NCBI GenBank assembly: GCA_008477525.1
Contig: SPDT01000007.1
Location: forward strand, 186,001-250,000
Length of the DNA: 64,000 bases
Origin: Hypomyces perniciosus
Taxonomy: Eukaryota; Ascomycota; Sordariomycetes; Hypocreales; Hypocreaceae
Direction of reading: 5' to 3'
Shown here: positions 50,626-63,305 of the stretch, in pieces
Layout: each line of letters begins with the position of its first letter
Numbering within the stretch: the stretch's first letter is position 1
Notes under the pieces: generated by a model
Databases searched by the model: none
What the model was told of the DNA's origin: nothing
What the model saw: the letters and a program-made list of their open reading frames with translations, nothing else
Translations under genes and position numbers: made by a program

Positions 50626-53600
50626 TGTTAGGTTAAGTAGGCCGGGGCCCTACTGCTTATTAGCGCTAGGGCTAGCATTAAGGAGCTTTTATCTGCTTTG
50701 TCAGCAGATATAAGCTCATATATATATTATATAAGCAATATATCAGACTATATAGGCGCTTATAAAGCGCCTGTATATAGCTTCTTCTTTATATTAGCTA
50801 TATATATATATAGTAAAGCCACTATAATATATTCTCTTTTATAAATTCAAGCTTTATTTCCTATCTCTTTATACTTTATATAGCTATACCGCGCTCTGCT
50901 ATAATTATAGGCCTAAATAGTAACTATTAAAGTTGCTAAAAACTTCTACTTTAATATTATATCTCTATTTATACCTTTTACTTTTACCTTTAAACTATTA
51001 ACGTTATTTTATATATTAAATAATATAAAGGATATTACTTTTATAAAACTAGAATTAATAGTTTAGTAGATTAAATAGATTACTGTTTTTATTAACTATA
51101 TAATTACTGCTAAGGTATGAAATAAGATTAATTTAGATTTCCTTAATTAATTAAATAATAGTTTCCCTGCTTTTAAATTATTTACGTTAATAAACGTAAA
51201 GGAAACTATAGTTAAAGTATTTAATTTAAACCCCTTTTTAGCTAATATCTTTATTTATTATAATAGTATACTTGAAAGTATTAATTCTTTATTAATAGAG
51301 ATAATAAAAAGAGGAAGGCTAAAATTATTATTTTAAAGTAAATCTAGAAAACAGTTAACTTTAATATCGATACTTTAATCCTAATAAACCTTTAAACTGT
51401 AGCTTTAGCCTTTACTGCGATTAGAATAGCTTATAATAATAATAATAATTTTAATATAAAGTTTACTATTTATTAAATTATTAAAAAGTTTAAAAATTAA
51501 TTAGCTTTTTGCAAAGATATAATATATTAAGAAATATATTTATTATATTAATATATACTATATAAAGTAAAGTACAGGAATATTAGGCTAAAAGTATAAT
51601 ATTTTTATTAGGCGTATATTTATATAAATATAGTAAAGTATAAGCTTTTTGAGGTTATAGGAATAGTTTCCTAAATAGCTTTCCTTAAAGCTATTAAAGT
51701 ATACTTTACTTTAAGCTTTACTGCCTATTATTTATTCTATATAAACAGCCTAATTAAAGGCAGTAAAATAAAAGAGATTTTCTTTTTTAATTAGCTTAGC
51801 TAATTATTTTTAAATAATATAAAGAATATAAAGAATTATACTTATAGCTTTTATCTAATACTTAGCAATTACTTAAATAATATATTAAGTAATAGTAATA
51901 TATATTTAAAGCCTTTTATTAATAAAAAGTGCCTTTATAGACTTAAAAGGTATATATAGCCTTTAGATAATTGCGGTAAAGTATATACTATATTTACTAG
52001 AAAGTTTAATAAAAAGGGAAATATACTTTTATATTTAAATAAGCTATAGAGATTTACGCGCGCCTATAAAAAAATATATAGCAGGTTACCTGTAAAAAGT
52101 TTAATAAAAAGGGTATTAACTTTACTGCCTTAATATATAGAGGAATAGCCTTAACTGTTATAGCTGCTTTAATCTCTTTAAACTTAATTAATAAAGAAAA
52201 TATAAGCTTTACAGTATATTTAATAAATATATTAATATATATTAATATATAGGATATACTTTACTACCTTTTTTAAAATACCCTTTTTAATATATATAAT
52301 ACTATTTATTTTATAAATAGCAGGAATTACTTTATTCCTAGCTTTTTATTTTAAGTATAAAAAAGGATTATATTAAAGTAAAAGGAGCTAGTTACTTTAT
52401 AATTAAAAGAGGATATTATCTATTAAAGGATACTCTTTATAATTTATATTAAAAGATAGTACACTTTATTAAGTTTATAGATATAGCTATAATTAAAGGA
52501 TTTAATATTAATATTATATTTTTATTAAAGCTTTAAAAATAGGGATTTAGTTAATAGGGTGCAATAATATACTTTATACTAATATAGCTAATTTAAATAC
52601 TATTATAAGGAAAGTAAAGTATAGGTATAATCTTTTATTTCATTAATATAAACCTTTATTGCTTTGTATTGCCATTATTTTTAAATACTACTATATTAAG
52701 CAGCTTAATAGGTTTTTGATATTTCTTAATATAAATTATAGTATTTATATAATATTGAAAAGTAAAAGAAAATGAATATATAATCTTTTAGTATTATAAT
52801 ATAATTTAAAATAGCTTTAGTATTTATAATTAAAATATTTAGGCTTAAAAGCGCTTAAAGTATTTATAAAGAATATAATAAATATATATATTAAAGGAAT
52901 TATATATATAAATTATAAAGCTTATACTTTTATATATATAAAATAGGTTATCTTTTATAGACTATTTAATAGATAAACGCCAAAACTATTCTTTAAAGTA
53001 TACTGCGATCTTTAAAACTATCTTTAAGGCTATAATAAAGATAACTAGCTTTTAATGCTAAAAGAAGAATATACTATATAATTATATATATACCGTTTAT
53101 TAAATAAAGAATAGGAAACTATTTTTAATACTTTTTTAACTTTATAAATATAATGTAGATATAATATAATATTTCTATATATTCTTTTAAATAAGATAAT
53201 AAAAAGACTGTAATTACAGTTAAAGGTTTATTGTACTTTTAAGTTTAAGTTAATATAAAAGGTATTATCTTAAAGCTCGCCCCTTTTTATATATATAAAC
53301 TAAATAGCGCTTTAAAATAGGCAGGTTAAAAGGTTATAAATTAATTAATTAAAATACTAAAAGCTATAAATCTGTTAATTAATTTATAGCTAAAAAGTAT
53401 AAAAGCTATAGTATATATTATTAATATAAATCTTATATATAACTTTAATATAATATTATTTATTAATAAATTCAAGTAATAATTCTATAACTTTATACCT
53501 TTTTTAATAAAAAAGCCTTTTATAAACCTATAGCTAAATTATTGCAGGCTTTATATATATAGCTACTACACCTATATATTTAATAAAGACTATAAGGCTA

Positions 53601-56600
53601 GCTGGAAAAAGAGAGAATTTAAAATTAAACTTAAAGGGCTAATTAAATATTTTATAAGCAATACTATAAATAATATATATTATATTTAATTACTTTATTT
53701 AATTAAAGTAATTATTATAAAAAATATATAATTTAATAAAACTAACTTTCTTAATAATAATAAAAAGATTATAAATAAACTTTTTATAGCTAAATTAAAT
53801 AAACTATTTAATAAGGTTGAAAAAGATAAACTAGAATTTAAACTTTTTTTAATATATATTCTTATAGTAAAGAATACCTTTATAAATAATATAAAAAAAG
53901 AAAGTATACTTTTAAAGGTAGTAAAAGTATAAAATATTAAAGATAGCTGAATAAACACTTTAAAATAAGCTATTAATACACTCAAAAAAACCTTTTAATC
54001 TTTAAATACTAAAGGCTACTTTAAAATAGTTAATCTTTATAGATAAGATTGATATACTAATAAAAACCATAAGCAATACTTTTATAAATAATTTACTGTT
54101 TTTATAAGGAGGGATATAGTAAAAGAATAGCTTTATATATTAAAAGTAGATAATTTAATAAAAAAGGATAATCTATTAAAGCTAAAAGTAAATTAATATA
54201 TAAAAGATTTATTTACTTTTATAAAAAAAAATAAACCTTTAAAGAAATACTAGCTAATAATCTTTTAAGCGGCAAAGTAATAGCTAATATTTATAGAAGT
54301 TTAAGACTTTAAAGGAAGTAACCTATAAAAAAAGCTAATAAATATCTCTTAATATATAAGATTAAAATATATACTTTAAATACTGCTTTTAAAGATAATA
54401 AGCCTTATATATATTTAATAATTATTACGCTATTTAATTTAATATTATATTTACTACTGCTTAATTAATAAAAGTTAATAAATACTAAATTAAAAAGCAC
54501 AGAAATAATATTTACGGTTTTTAATATAATAATAAACTATAAATCTTTTTTTAAAAAGAATATAGCTTTTAATAAACTAATTATTTACTAAAAAGATTTA
54601 ATAAAACCGCTAAAAAGTTAAAAGGAGCTTATAAAATATTTACTTAAAGATAGGTTTAAGTAAACTATATATAATGAAATTAACTCTTTACGCGTAAAAG
54701 GAACCTAGTAAAAGATACTATACTTTAAGGCAATAATAAAGCTATTATTAATATATTAAGTTTTTATTTATAAATTTAACTAAAATAGAAATCTAGAATA
54801 TTATAAAGTTTATTTAATAACCTATAAAGACTTATAAAAGCGCTTTATTATAAAAAGTATATATATAGCTATATTAATAGTATATTCTTTTTATATATTT
54901 ATTACTTTTATAGTAAAATTTAACTTTAAGTTAAAGTAATATAATATTAAAAATGCTTTTTTTAATATTTTAAAAAATAAGAATTTAAAATTAATTATAT
55001 ATAAGCTCTTTAAAGGTTTAAAATAGCTAAATATTTATTAAAAGCTTATAAAAGCTTTATATAGTTTAAAAGACTTACTAAAGCTATAATTTAATAAACT
55101 ATCTTTAACTTTAAAGCAATAAAGGTTAATTTTAAACTTTAAAGGGCTTTATCTTTTTTATAATAAAGCTTAAAAAATGTTTATTATTTTTTATATAAAT
55201 AATATTTTAATTATATATTATTATAATAATAATTCTTTTTATATTAAAGTATTAAATACTTTAAAAGTAAAGTATAAACCTTATAGTAAAGGAGATATAT
55301 AGTAGTTTTTAAAAATTAAAATTACCTATAATTATATAAAGTATAAATATACTTTTCTTATGAAATTTATTTTAAGAAAATTGCGAAATAATTAAAGCTT
55401 AATAAAAGAATAAAGTTTTTTATAATGTTAATATTTATTATAAAGCTTTAAAAAATATATTATAAGCTTTAAAAGTAATTATTAATATATATTAAAAGAA
55501 AGTAGAATTAATACTTTATATAACTGTTATAATAAAGCTTAATATAGTTTATAGCAATTTAGCTTTATTATAGTTTTTAATTAACCCTAGCAAAAAGCAC
55601 TTTAAGGTAATTAATTAACTAATTTATTATTTATATATATTATATTTTTTAGTTTTTCAATATAAAGGGAGAGGAGAAATATAAGTTTTAATTGCTTTAA
55701 GTAATACTTCCTTTACTAATACTATAAATATTTAAAGATTATTTTAAAAGTATTTTATTATACTTTTTATAAGCTTTATTTTATAAAATATAATATATTA
55801 AAGCATTATTAGTATATTTATAATAAAAGCTAAAGTATTTGCCTTTACTTAAATAATAAAAGAGGCTATAGGTTTATATTACCTTTTTTAAAAGATAAAA
55901 TTTAACTTTAATACAAATTAAAATATTAATTATAATAATAAATTAATTATATATTTTATAATTAAAAAAAGTATATAAATTAATATTTATATACATTATA
56001 TTAATATATAAAATATATAACTTTAATAGGAATATTAAAAAAGATTATTTATAGTTTTTTATTTTTTTATTAACTTTATACCTACTAATAGGCTTATTAA
56101 AGCTTTACTATAGGAATACTTTAAGTATTTTAAAGTATTATTAAATTTAATAAATATACAATTACTATAATAAAATATATAAAAATATAAGATATTAATT
56201 AATTTTAGCCTATAAGCTATATATTATAAAAGGTATATTTTATCACTATAATAACTATTCTTTAAAAGCTATTTAGCCTTTATATGCCTATATATAAAAA
56301 GGATTATTATTATTATCACTACTGCTTAAAGTAATAGACTTTTTAAAATAAATGAAGTTTTCCTCTTTTAATAGGTTAAATTAAAGGTATAATACTTTTT
56401 TATATTAAATTATTATTTCATTGTATAAGTTTATAAATATATAAAGAAAAGAGAGTATATTTATTTAATTATCTTTTTATTTATAACTTAAAAAGCTAAT
56501 ATATAATTAATATAAATATTAAATAATTATAAAGTGTATAATTAAATAAAGTAATATAAGTAAATTAAAAAGGAGTTTATTAAAAGGTATATTAATAATT

Positions 56601-56696
56601 ATTATTAAAGTAAATAGTATACTATTAAAAGCAGGCAATAGAAATATATTAAAAAAGTCTCTTTTACTAGTAATTATTAACTTTAAATAACCTTTC
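50626..56696 (+). mobile_element. RetA Ty1/copia copy, forward, 3'-truncated
   Basis: LTR 50626-50903 (TGTTAGGTTAAGTAGGCC to CTGCTATA), primer-site region ATTATAGGCCTAAATAG, then the interior collinear with the full copy to the equivalent of about 46760. The reverse transcriptase motif reads FYINNILI at 55189-55212: both catalytic Asp codons are mutated. Ends where RetB begins. The open frame at 53695-53985 is antisense noise in pol. Confidence 0.84.
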
Positions 56697-56759
56697 TAAA
56701 AAAGGAAAAAAGTCTTTTAATCCTTCCAAGCCTTCTAAATCTTTTAAAAAACCTAAACC

Positions 56760-59700
56760 CCCTAGACTTTCTATTTAAGATAGTCTATTATATAATACTG
56801 GATCTACAGTTTATATAGTTAATTCTAGGAAATGGTTTACAGACTATAGACCTAATAATAGGGACCTAGGTGTTGTCTATACTGGCGGGGGCCCTGTTAC
56901 CCTTAAGGGAATAGGTACAGCCACTTTTAATATCCTTAATAAGGATAATAACTATAAAGAGATAAAATTGCTAAATACCCTTTATTGCCTATAGCTAGAT
57001 GTAAACCTTATAAGTGGTTTAAGGCATTATTAAGCTGGAGGATATATATAGTATAATACTCTTTTTATAAAAACTATACAGTTAATAGGGCTGCTAAATC
57101 CCTTAAAAAATAGTTTTTTCTTTACAATTAAAGGATATACTATACTATATAGCTATATAAATACTTATAGAGCTTATAGCTTTATATAGGTTTAAATTCC
57201 TGCTATTAGCGAGGAAAAAGCTTAGGAATATATCGTTATTCCAGAAGCAATAGCTTCGAAAAAATAACTAACTAGATCTAGTCCTAGGCTTATAAAGAAG
57301 AATAATCCTAAGGGAAAGGATCTCTCTGAACTCCCTGAAACCTTAGGCTAAGTAGAGGAAGAGGGGCCTTGTATGCCCTTATTGCCTGAGGAAATAGGGG
57401 GGAATAAGCCTACAGAGGATACCCTTGTGGAGGAAAGGCCCTGTGTGCCTAGGGAATCCTCTATTACTGAAGATCTAGAAGTTATTAAGCTATCTGAACT
57501 AGAGGGAGAGACTACTACCAGTCCTAGCTACAAGCTGCTAAAGCTAGCCATTTTATGGCATAAAAGATTAGGTTATATTAGCTTAAGTCTATTAAAGAAG
57601 ACTGCTAAAATAACTACTAGAATTCCTAACTTTAATTCTATTAAAGAGACTGAATTCCATTGCCTAGCGTGTAATAAAGGAAAAGCTATTAAGAGGCTTA
57701 ATTTAAAGCCAATTCCCGATCCACTAGCCTCTCTAGATCGCCTAAAAGCTAATACTTTCTCTATAAAGCCAATGCCTTATAATAAGGCCCTTATTAGTCT
57801 TTTAATTATCGATAGAAAATCAAGATATAGGTGGCTATTCTTTTTAAAAGATTATAGTGGACCTACCCTTTTAGCTACTATATAAGGCTTTATAAATAGC
57901 CTGAAAACGCAGTATAACCGGTATCTTAAGGAATTTCATTATAATAGCGGAAAGGAAATCAATTAAGAACTTTAGACCTAGTTCTTTTCTTTAGGAATTA
58001 TATATTCCTATAGTAGCCCTTATATTTACAAATAGAATGGTTTAATAGAACGCTTTATTAAAGTTTTATTAAATAGGCTATAGGCTACTATTATAGCGGC
58101 TAACCTACTGCTATATCTCTAGAATTTTATTATTACTGCAGTTTTTAAATTAGTTAACTATACAGCTGTTACTAATAGAGACTCTACCTTTTATTAAAAA
58201 TTGTATAAAGACCTAGACTTTAATAAAGATTATAAACCTGATCTGTGAAGATATAGGATTATTGGCTTTTATTGTAAGGTATTTATTCTATAAGAACAAA
58301 AGGCTAAGGGCTATAAATTAGCCTTTAAGACTAAAACTGGGAAACTACTAGCAGTTTTAGGTAATAATACCTATCTTATCTATATCCTAACTAGATATAT
58401 AGTCTTTAAATCGTTAACTATAAAGCTGTATAAAGATAAGATTCCTGAGCTTTAAATCCTAGAGCCTATTATAGGTTAGGATAATAAAGAATTAGAGGGA
58501 GAAATAGAGCTAGATTCTATAGATTAAATGATTCCTAGCTTTCAGGATATTAATCCTTTACTCCTTAACCCTATTCTAAAGGGAGTACCTACTATTATTC
58601 CCCCTATTCCTATACCAGTTATATAAGACTCTGCAGTTATAGAAGATTTTATAGATATAGATATATCCCATTTTCTCTATAATAGCGTTAGAAAGCTAGC
58701 CTTTCCAGCTACTGCAGCACAAGACCCACAAACGCTTAAGCAAGTACTTTGTAGTCCTAATAAGACTAAGTGGCTAGGAGCGATTTATAGCGAATTTGAC
58801 CAGCTAGTCAAACAATACACCTTTGCTTTTATTAAGCGTAATAGTATTCCTAAAGGCAGGAATCCTATTACTAGTCGATTAGTCTTAAAGACTAAGAAAG
58901 ACTAAAATAATAGAATAGTAAAATTTAAAGCTAGGCTAGTTGCTAGGGGTTTTCAATAACTAGAAGGAATAGATTTCAACCAAACGTTTGCCTCAACAGC
59001 TGTTCCTTCTACCTGGCGGCTCCTATTAACCCTAGCCACTATCTATAACTAGGAAATCGAACAAATCGACTTTATTAGTGCATTCCTTAATGGGATACTT
59101 AAGGAAACTATCTTCCTGAACTTTCCTGAAGGATTTAAAGACTATGCCAGTCAAGCTTCCCCTAAGATTAAGTCTATTCTTAGAAAGCTGGGTTATAACC
59201 CTGATGTAGATCAGGTTATTCAGTTACAGAAAGCTCTTTACGGCCTGAAACAGTCCCTTAGAGAATAGCAACAGGCTCTATAAGCCTTAGGAAATAAACT
59301 AGGATATAATCCTTTAATTTCTGACTCTACTATTCTCTATAATCCAAATAATGGTATTTTTATTGTTATTTATGTAGATGACTGTCTTTTTATTGGATTA
59401 GATAAAGAAGCTATAGCCTAGCTGAAGCTAGCTTTTAATAAGGTTTATGCTATAGAAGATAGAGGCCCTGCCTCTTTTTTCTTAGGGGTTTAGATAGTTA
59501 GGGATAGAAAAAGAGGCCTTCTTTGGCTTTCCCAAAAACAGTATACTACTAAAGCTATAGAGTTTTTTAACCTTTAAAACTCTAAGCCTATCCAATTACC
59601 CCTGCAGCCCTCTGTTTTAACTAATAAAACCACAACTAAACTGGATAAAGCTAATATTAAGCTTTTTCAAGCTATTATTAGTACTATTATCTATTTAATA

Positions 59701-60342
59701 ATTTATACTTGAGTAAATACCAGCTTTCCAGTCTAGTGGCTAGCTAGACAATTTTAAGGCCTTTATAAAGAGCACTTAAACGCAGCCCATAACCTATTAT
59801 AGTATTTGAATAGTACCTAGGATCTAGCTATTCAATATACTAGAAAATCTAGTCCTATACCTATTAGTTATTGCGATAGTGATTTTGCTGGGGATAAAGA
59901 ATTAAGCAAATCGATTTATAGCTATGTTATTATGGTTGCTAATGGGCCAATTAGCTGGAAATCAAAAAGGGGCTTAACTATCTGCCTTTCTACGCTAGAA
60001 GCAGAGTTCGTAGCTTTTATAGAAGCTACCAGGGAGATTCAGTGGCTTATTGGCCTATATAGAGAGGTAGATCGACCAATTACACAGCTAATCTCTCTAC
60101 TTAACGACAACAAAGGTGCTATTTCTACCTCAAATAACCCTACCCTTCATAATCGAACAAAACATACTCTGTTGCGGTTTAATTATATTAGGGAACAGGT
60201 TAAAAATAGCGTTATTACAGTCAGCTATCTAGAAACCAGTAAAATGGTTACTGACGGGCTTACTAAGCCTCTTCTAGGTCTGAAATTAAGGAATTTTATA
60301 AATCTCCTTAATCTCAAGATTTTACCTAAGGTATATACCTAA
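56760..60342 (+). pseudogene. RetB copia pol: protease, integrase, reverse transcriptase, RNase H
   Basis: Protease at about 56790 reads NTGST for the usual DTGS. The pre-integrase motif WHKRLGY lies at about 57555 and CLACNKGKA at about 57660. In the integrase, LLIIDRKSRYRW holds the first catalytic Asp, HYNSGKE shows Asn for the second, and QNGLIER-like sequence the Glu (with its Gln codon as a Lys/stop variant). The reverse transcriptase has LVARGFQ, DFISAFLNG, KALYGLKQS and the intact IYVDDCLFIG (59368-59397). RNase H has YCDSDFAGD and STLEAEFVAF, with an open stretch 59932-60342 ending in LTKPLLGLKL. In-frame stops fall mostly at Gln (TAA/TAG) or Trp (TAG/TGA) positions. Longest intact piece: 57373-57885. 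Not functional as it stands. Confidence 0.9.
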
Positions 60343-60516
60343 GGTTCTTACCCTTTTTATAGCTAGTAGCTATTTTATAGCTATTTAGCTATCCTTATTA
60401 TTTTATCCTTAGCTATATTAGCTATCCTTTTATTTTTTATATTCTAGTTCCTTTCCTATATCTAGATCCTATATCTACTTTAAAGTTATATAGGATAGTA
60501 TCTATTCCAGAGGGAG

Positions 60517-61098
60517 TGTTAAAAAGGAGGGCTAAAAAGTAAGGATTTTAGTGTATTTGGGTAACCTTCCTATTCTGGCTAGACCCGGAATTAGGCCCGA
60601 CGCTAGGACCGAGTCCCTGGAGGAACTTTAGTGTAAGTCAGGAAATTTCTGTTATCTTTAACGATAACAATTAAGCTAGGACCAGCTACCCCGCCTACCC
60701 TAGACTCAATACAATGGCCACAATGGCTATTGTGAAAAATCTGACTAAAATGGTTTCCTGTTTGTATGGCCGTGAGTCGATTTGGCCGATTTCCCATATA
60801 AATGAATTTTGCGGAAAATAGGAACGGGGCCATGAACCCAATTCTGCCACTGTATTCCTATTGTCTAGTCGGAGGACTATTGTAGAAGATAAAGCTATTG
60901 TTTATACAATTCACTTCTACACCAGCCGCACATACACTAGATATTCTATAGCTTCTAGCTATTAGATCGTTTACAATTCAATTGTTCATCCATTGTTAAC
61001 CCAACTAGACTCTCAGTCGTTTCCTCATTGCTGCGTTGGGTGCACCTTCCTAGAAGCTGCACTTAAATGAGGTTCAGTATAACCTTGTTATTTCAACA
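60517..61098 (+). repeat. RetB 3' LTR (582 bp)
   Basis: Begins TGTTAAAAAGGAGGGC after the purine stretch and ends CCTTGTTATTTCAACA, matching the ends deduced from the solo LTR at 48786-49365. The antisense open frame 60603-60833 is LTR sequence. Confidence 0.88.
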
Positions 61099-61512
61099 AA
61101 AGTTGATATTATTATCTTAACAGCTATTTATATTATCATTTACACTTAAACAAGTAAAGTACTTAAAAAATTAGCTATAAAATAAAGCTATATTGCTTAA
61201 ATGCCCTTTTATAAAAGATCTAACACTAATAGATAATAAATTGCTAAACAAAATAACGCTAAATATCTTAAATAATAAAGGATTAAGCGATTTATAGTAT
61301 TTAAGTAATAAAGAGGCTTAATATAAAGTTAAAGGCATTTAACTGGGCTATACTATTAAATGTTATGTAATATATTTTTAATAGCTTTATAATAGCTTTA
61401 TCTTTAATTAAACCTATTAAATTCAATTAAATATAGCAAAATATAGTCAATCAGTCAAATAATCACAGATTTTTTAGTTAATCAGTTAAATATAAGGGTC
61501 ATATTTGCTCTG
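61099..61512. mobile_element. Probable right end of a hAT element, left end missing
   Basis: Read on the minus strand from 61512, the sequence CAGAGCAAATATGACCC and the following ATTTAACTGATTAAC resemble the subterminal part of the hAT at 11449 (GCAAATCTAGACCC, ATTTGACTGTTTAATC). Both have two subterminal copies of a TTAAWCAGTYAAAT-type motif. The expected 8-bp target duplication would be ATTGCTCG (61513-61520), but no matching left end is seen next to the RetB LTR. Confidence 0.5.
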
Positions 61513-62672
61513 ATTGCTCGAAGTGCAGCGCTGAACGATATGCTATATTTCCCTGGTAAAAAGGGTTTGCGCCTATATAATAATAACTACTGCTAGATGC
61601 GATAAGTCTGCTTATAAACCCCTTTAATACTATTTACCTGTAAAGTGAGTCTTGCTATAGGGGAGACAACAAGCCCATTATCTCCGGGGTCTACGGCGTT
61701 TATTGGTAATCAAATTGTAAGGAATTCAAAAGCTAGAAGAGCGCCATCCCGGCTATCCCACTCCCTGTGGGATAGATTTATGGAATTTAGCCCGCGGATA
61801 TACCGCCGACTCGGTCTCCCGCTCGGTCTCCCGCTCGATGAAAGCCTTAACCAGGGATAGAAATTCGTTGATTTCTTACCCACTTCGCTGATGGTATGTG
61901 TGGCCTATCGTACGGCGTACTAGTACGGACTATTGGTGTTCCAGTAGGCTAGACGAGTTCATCGCCTCATAAGCCACGAGACTAGCCAATCTCTCGGCTT
62001 CATATAGCCGGGTAGGGCGAGTAATATTCCTAAATGTTCCACCTATCTCGTCCAAACAAATATTGACAACGTTGTCCATAACCACGATCTCAGCAAGAGA
62101 GCTTATCTAGAATGGGGCTCTACCAAGATTGCCGGAAACCCCCTAGGGCAATTTCCAATTTCATTGTAACTGAGCATTTTCTACTCTTTATAGATTCGTC
62201 ATACTGACCTGCCTACCTCAAGACTCCAATCCAGACCTTCGCCTTCATTTATCTTCAAGCCTGGTCTTTAGGCTTCTTTAAGCCCGATCTTCATTATAAC
62301 GTTGACCGTCAGCTAGCCGAGACCTTTTAGGCTCCTAGGCCACTGATTGATGCAACCGTCTTCTTGATCTTAATGATCCCTTGGACTAGGTGATCCAAGT
62401 AATCCTTTTCCTTATTGGTCGGTCGGTTTCTCATTCCTCCGTGGTACGTACCCGGGGTCGCGAGCATGTAGTCAGGGTCGTGATATAATAAAAGCAGCTA
62501 CTGGCCTTTACTTCTTTATAAAAGAATTATTAAAGTATTTTATAGCTTTTAAGTATATACTTGCATGTTTAATAGAGTAAGGGAGGCAGATTATATCCTC
62601 GGGTCGTTAATCTTCGATATCTTATATCGATTGCGGACTATTGGCTAATACTGCCTTATACAATATAGCCCC
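61513..62672. other. Mixed-composition region; gene relic on the minus strand possible
   Basis: GC content is close to that of host DNA, apart from an AT-rich stretch at about 62490-62580. A short doublet CGGTCTCCCGCT lies at about 61814-61838. On the minus strand, 62079-61930 is an open frame of 49 codons with ordinary amino acid composition (CLDEIGGTFRN, YEAERLASLVAYEAM), ended by TAG and followed by further decayed coding-like sequence. I do not recognise it. The plus-strand open frame 61645-61860 has no domain. Confidence 0.4.
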
Positions 62673-62743
62673 TAGATTTCCCAGACGGCTATTACATTCC
62701 CTGATGGCTATTAGATTCCCTGACGGCTATTAGATTCCCTGAC
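62673..62743. repeat. Minisatellite, 19-bp unit, three full copies plus partial ones
   Basis: The unit CTGACGGCTATTAGATTCC occurs at 62682-62700, 62701-62719 and 62720-62738 with one or two differences per copy, and is flanked by partial copies on both sides. Confidence 0.9.
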
Positions 62744-63019
62744 AGTATTATTGCTATAAACACGGGACGGAGGAGCATCTTAAAAGTAATATCCTAGCGT
62801 AAGCCACTAGCGCAAATTAACACCACTAGCCCTTGGTAATTCCCGCACTAAAATTGTATGCGTTAATTCCTAACCTTTAGTATATTACACTCTACCCCCT
62901 GTGTTATTACCTAGCGTGTACTTGTAGTGGGGACATAGCAGGGATTATCAACCAATAAGAAATAATAGTGGGATTCTAATAGGGATAAAGGCAACTTTAC
63001 CAGTATATAAAAAGCAATA
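62744..63019. other. Short intergenic stretch, nothing recognised
   Basis: Ordinary composition with a few AT-rich runs; no open frame or repeat found up to the target duplication of the solo LTR. Confidence 0.5.
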
Positions 63020-63024
63020 GTAAG

Positions 63025-63300
63025 TGTGGCGGAGCGCGGCATAGCTATGTGGAGCACAGAGAGATGGGAAACGAAGCTTGATTCTATGAAAGAGAATATG
63101 CCGTAGTGGCCTCGCTATATATACACATAGCTAACACAAAGAAGAAGCTGTGTGCAGGCGCTGTAAGCGCCTGCATAGTCTGACACATGGCTTACGCGAT
63201 GTGTATGTCAGCTCACATCTGCTGACAAAGCAGATAAGAGCTCCCTAGCGCCGGCCCTAGCGCTGACAAGCGGTAGGGCCCCGGCCGACTCAACCCAACA
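63025..63300 (-). repeat. RetA solo LTR, unmutated (276 bp)
   Basis: On the plus strand TGTGGCGGAGCGCGGC...CAACCCAACA, flanked by a perfect 5-bp duplication GTAAG (63020-63024 and 63301-63305). By comparison with RetA copies that still have a primer site and polypurine tract, it lies in reverse orientation. It is GC-rich and free of RIP changes, while at least six other RetA LTRs in the window are mutated. Confidence 0.94.
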
Positions 63301-63305
63301 GTAAG

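Larger units (their letters stand above)
56697..61098 (+). mobile_element. RetB Ty1/copia retrotransposon, 5'-truncated, mildly RIP-mutated
   Basis: Lacks the 5' LTR and most of gag; begins in a Lys/Pro-rich linker before the protease. Pol spans about 56760-60342, followed by a 3' UTR, the polypurine stretch CCAGAGGGAG and the 3' LTR 60517-61098. Base composition is closer to normal than in the RetA and Gyp copies, and protein similarity to copia pol is easy to read. It is therefore younger or more lightly mutated than its surroundings. Confidence 0.9.
10481..61512. other. RIP-mutated, AT-rich block of nested transposable elements
   Basis: About 51 kb almost free of long open frames, built from TA-rich sequence with short GC islands. 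Aligning repeated pieces by eye shows that nearly all differences are C-to-T or G-to-A. For example, the first eight bases of the RetA LTR read TGTGGCGG at 63025 and TATAATAA at 23607. This is the hallmark of repeat-induced point mutation. No host gene was recognised; the contents are itemised in the other entries. Confidence 0.9.

Noticed and set aside
60603..60833. Minus-strand open frame of 76 codons
   Set aside because: Lies wholly inside the RetB 3' LTR.
10481..61512. Mitochondrial insertion or mitochondrial contig as explanation of the AT richness
   Set aside because: LTRs, target duplications, gypsy and copia pol remnants and transition-only differences between copies show nuclear RIP-mutated transposons; no mitochondrial genes were seen.
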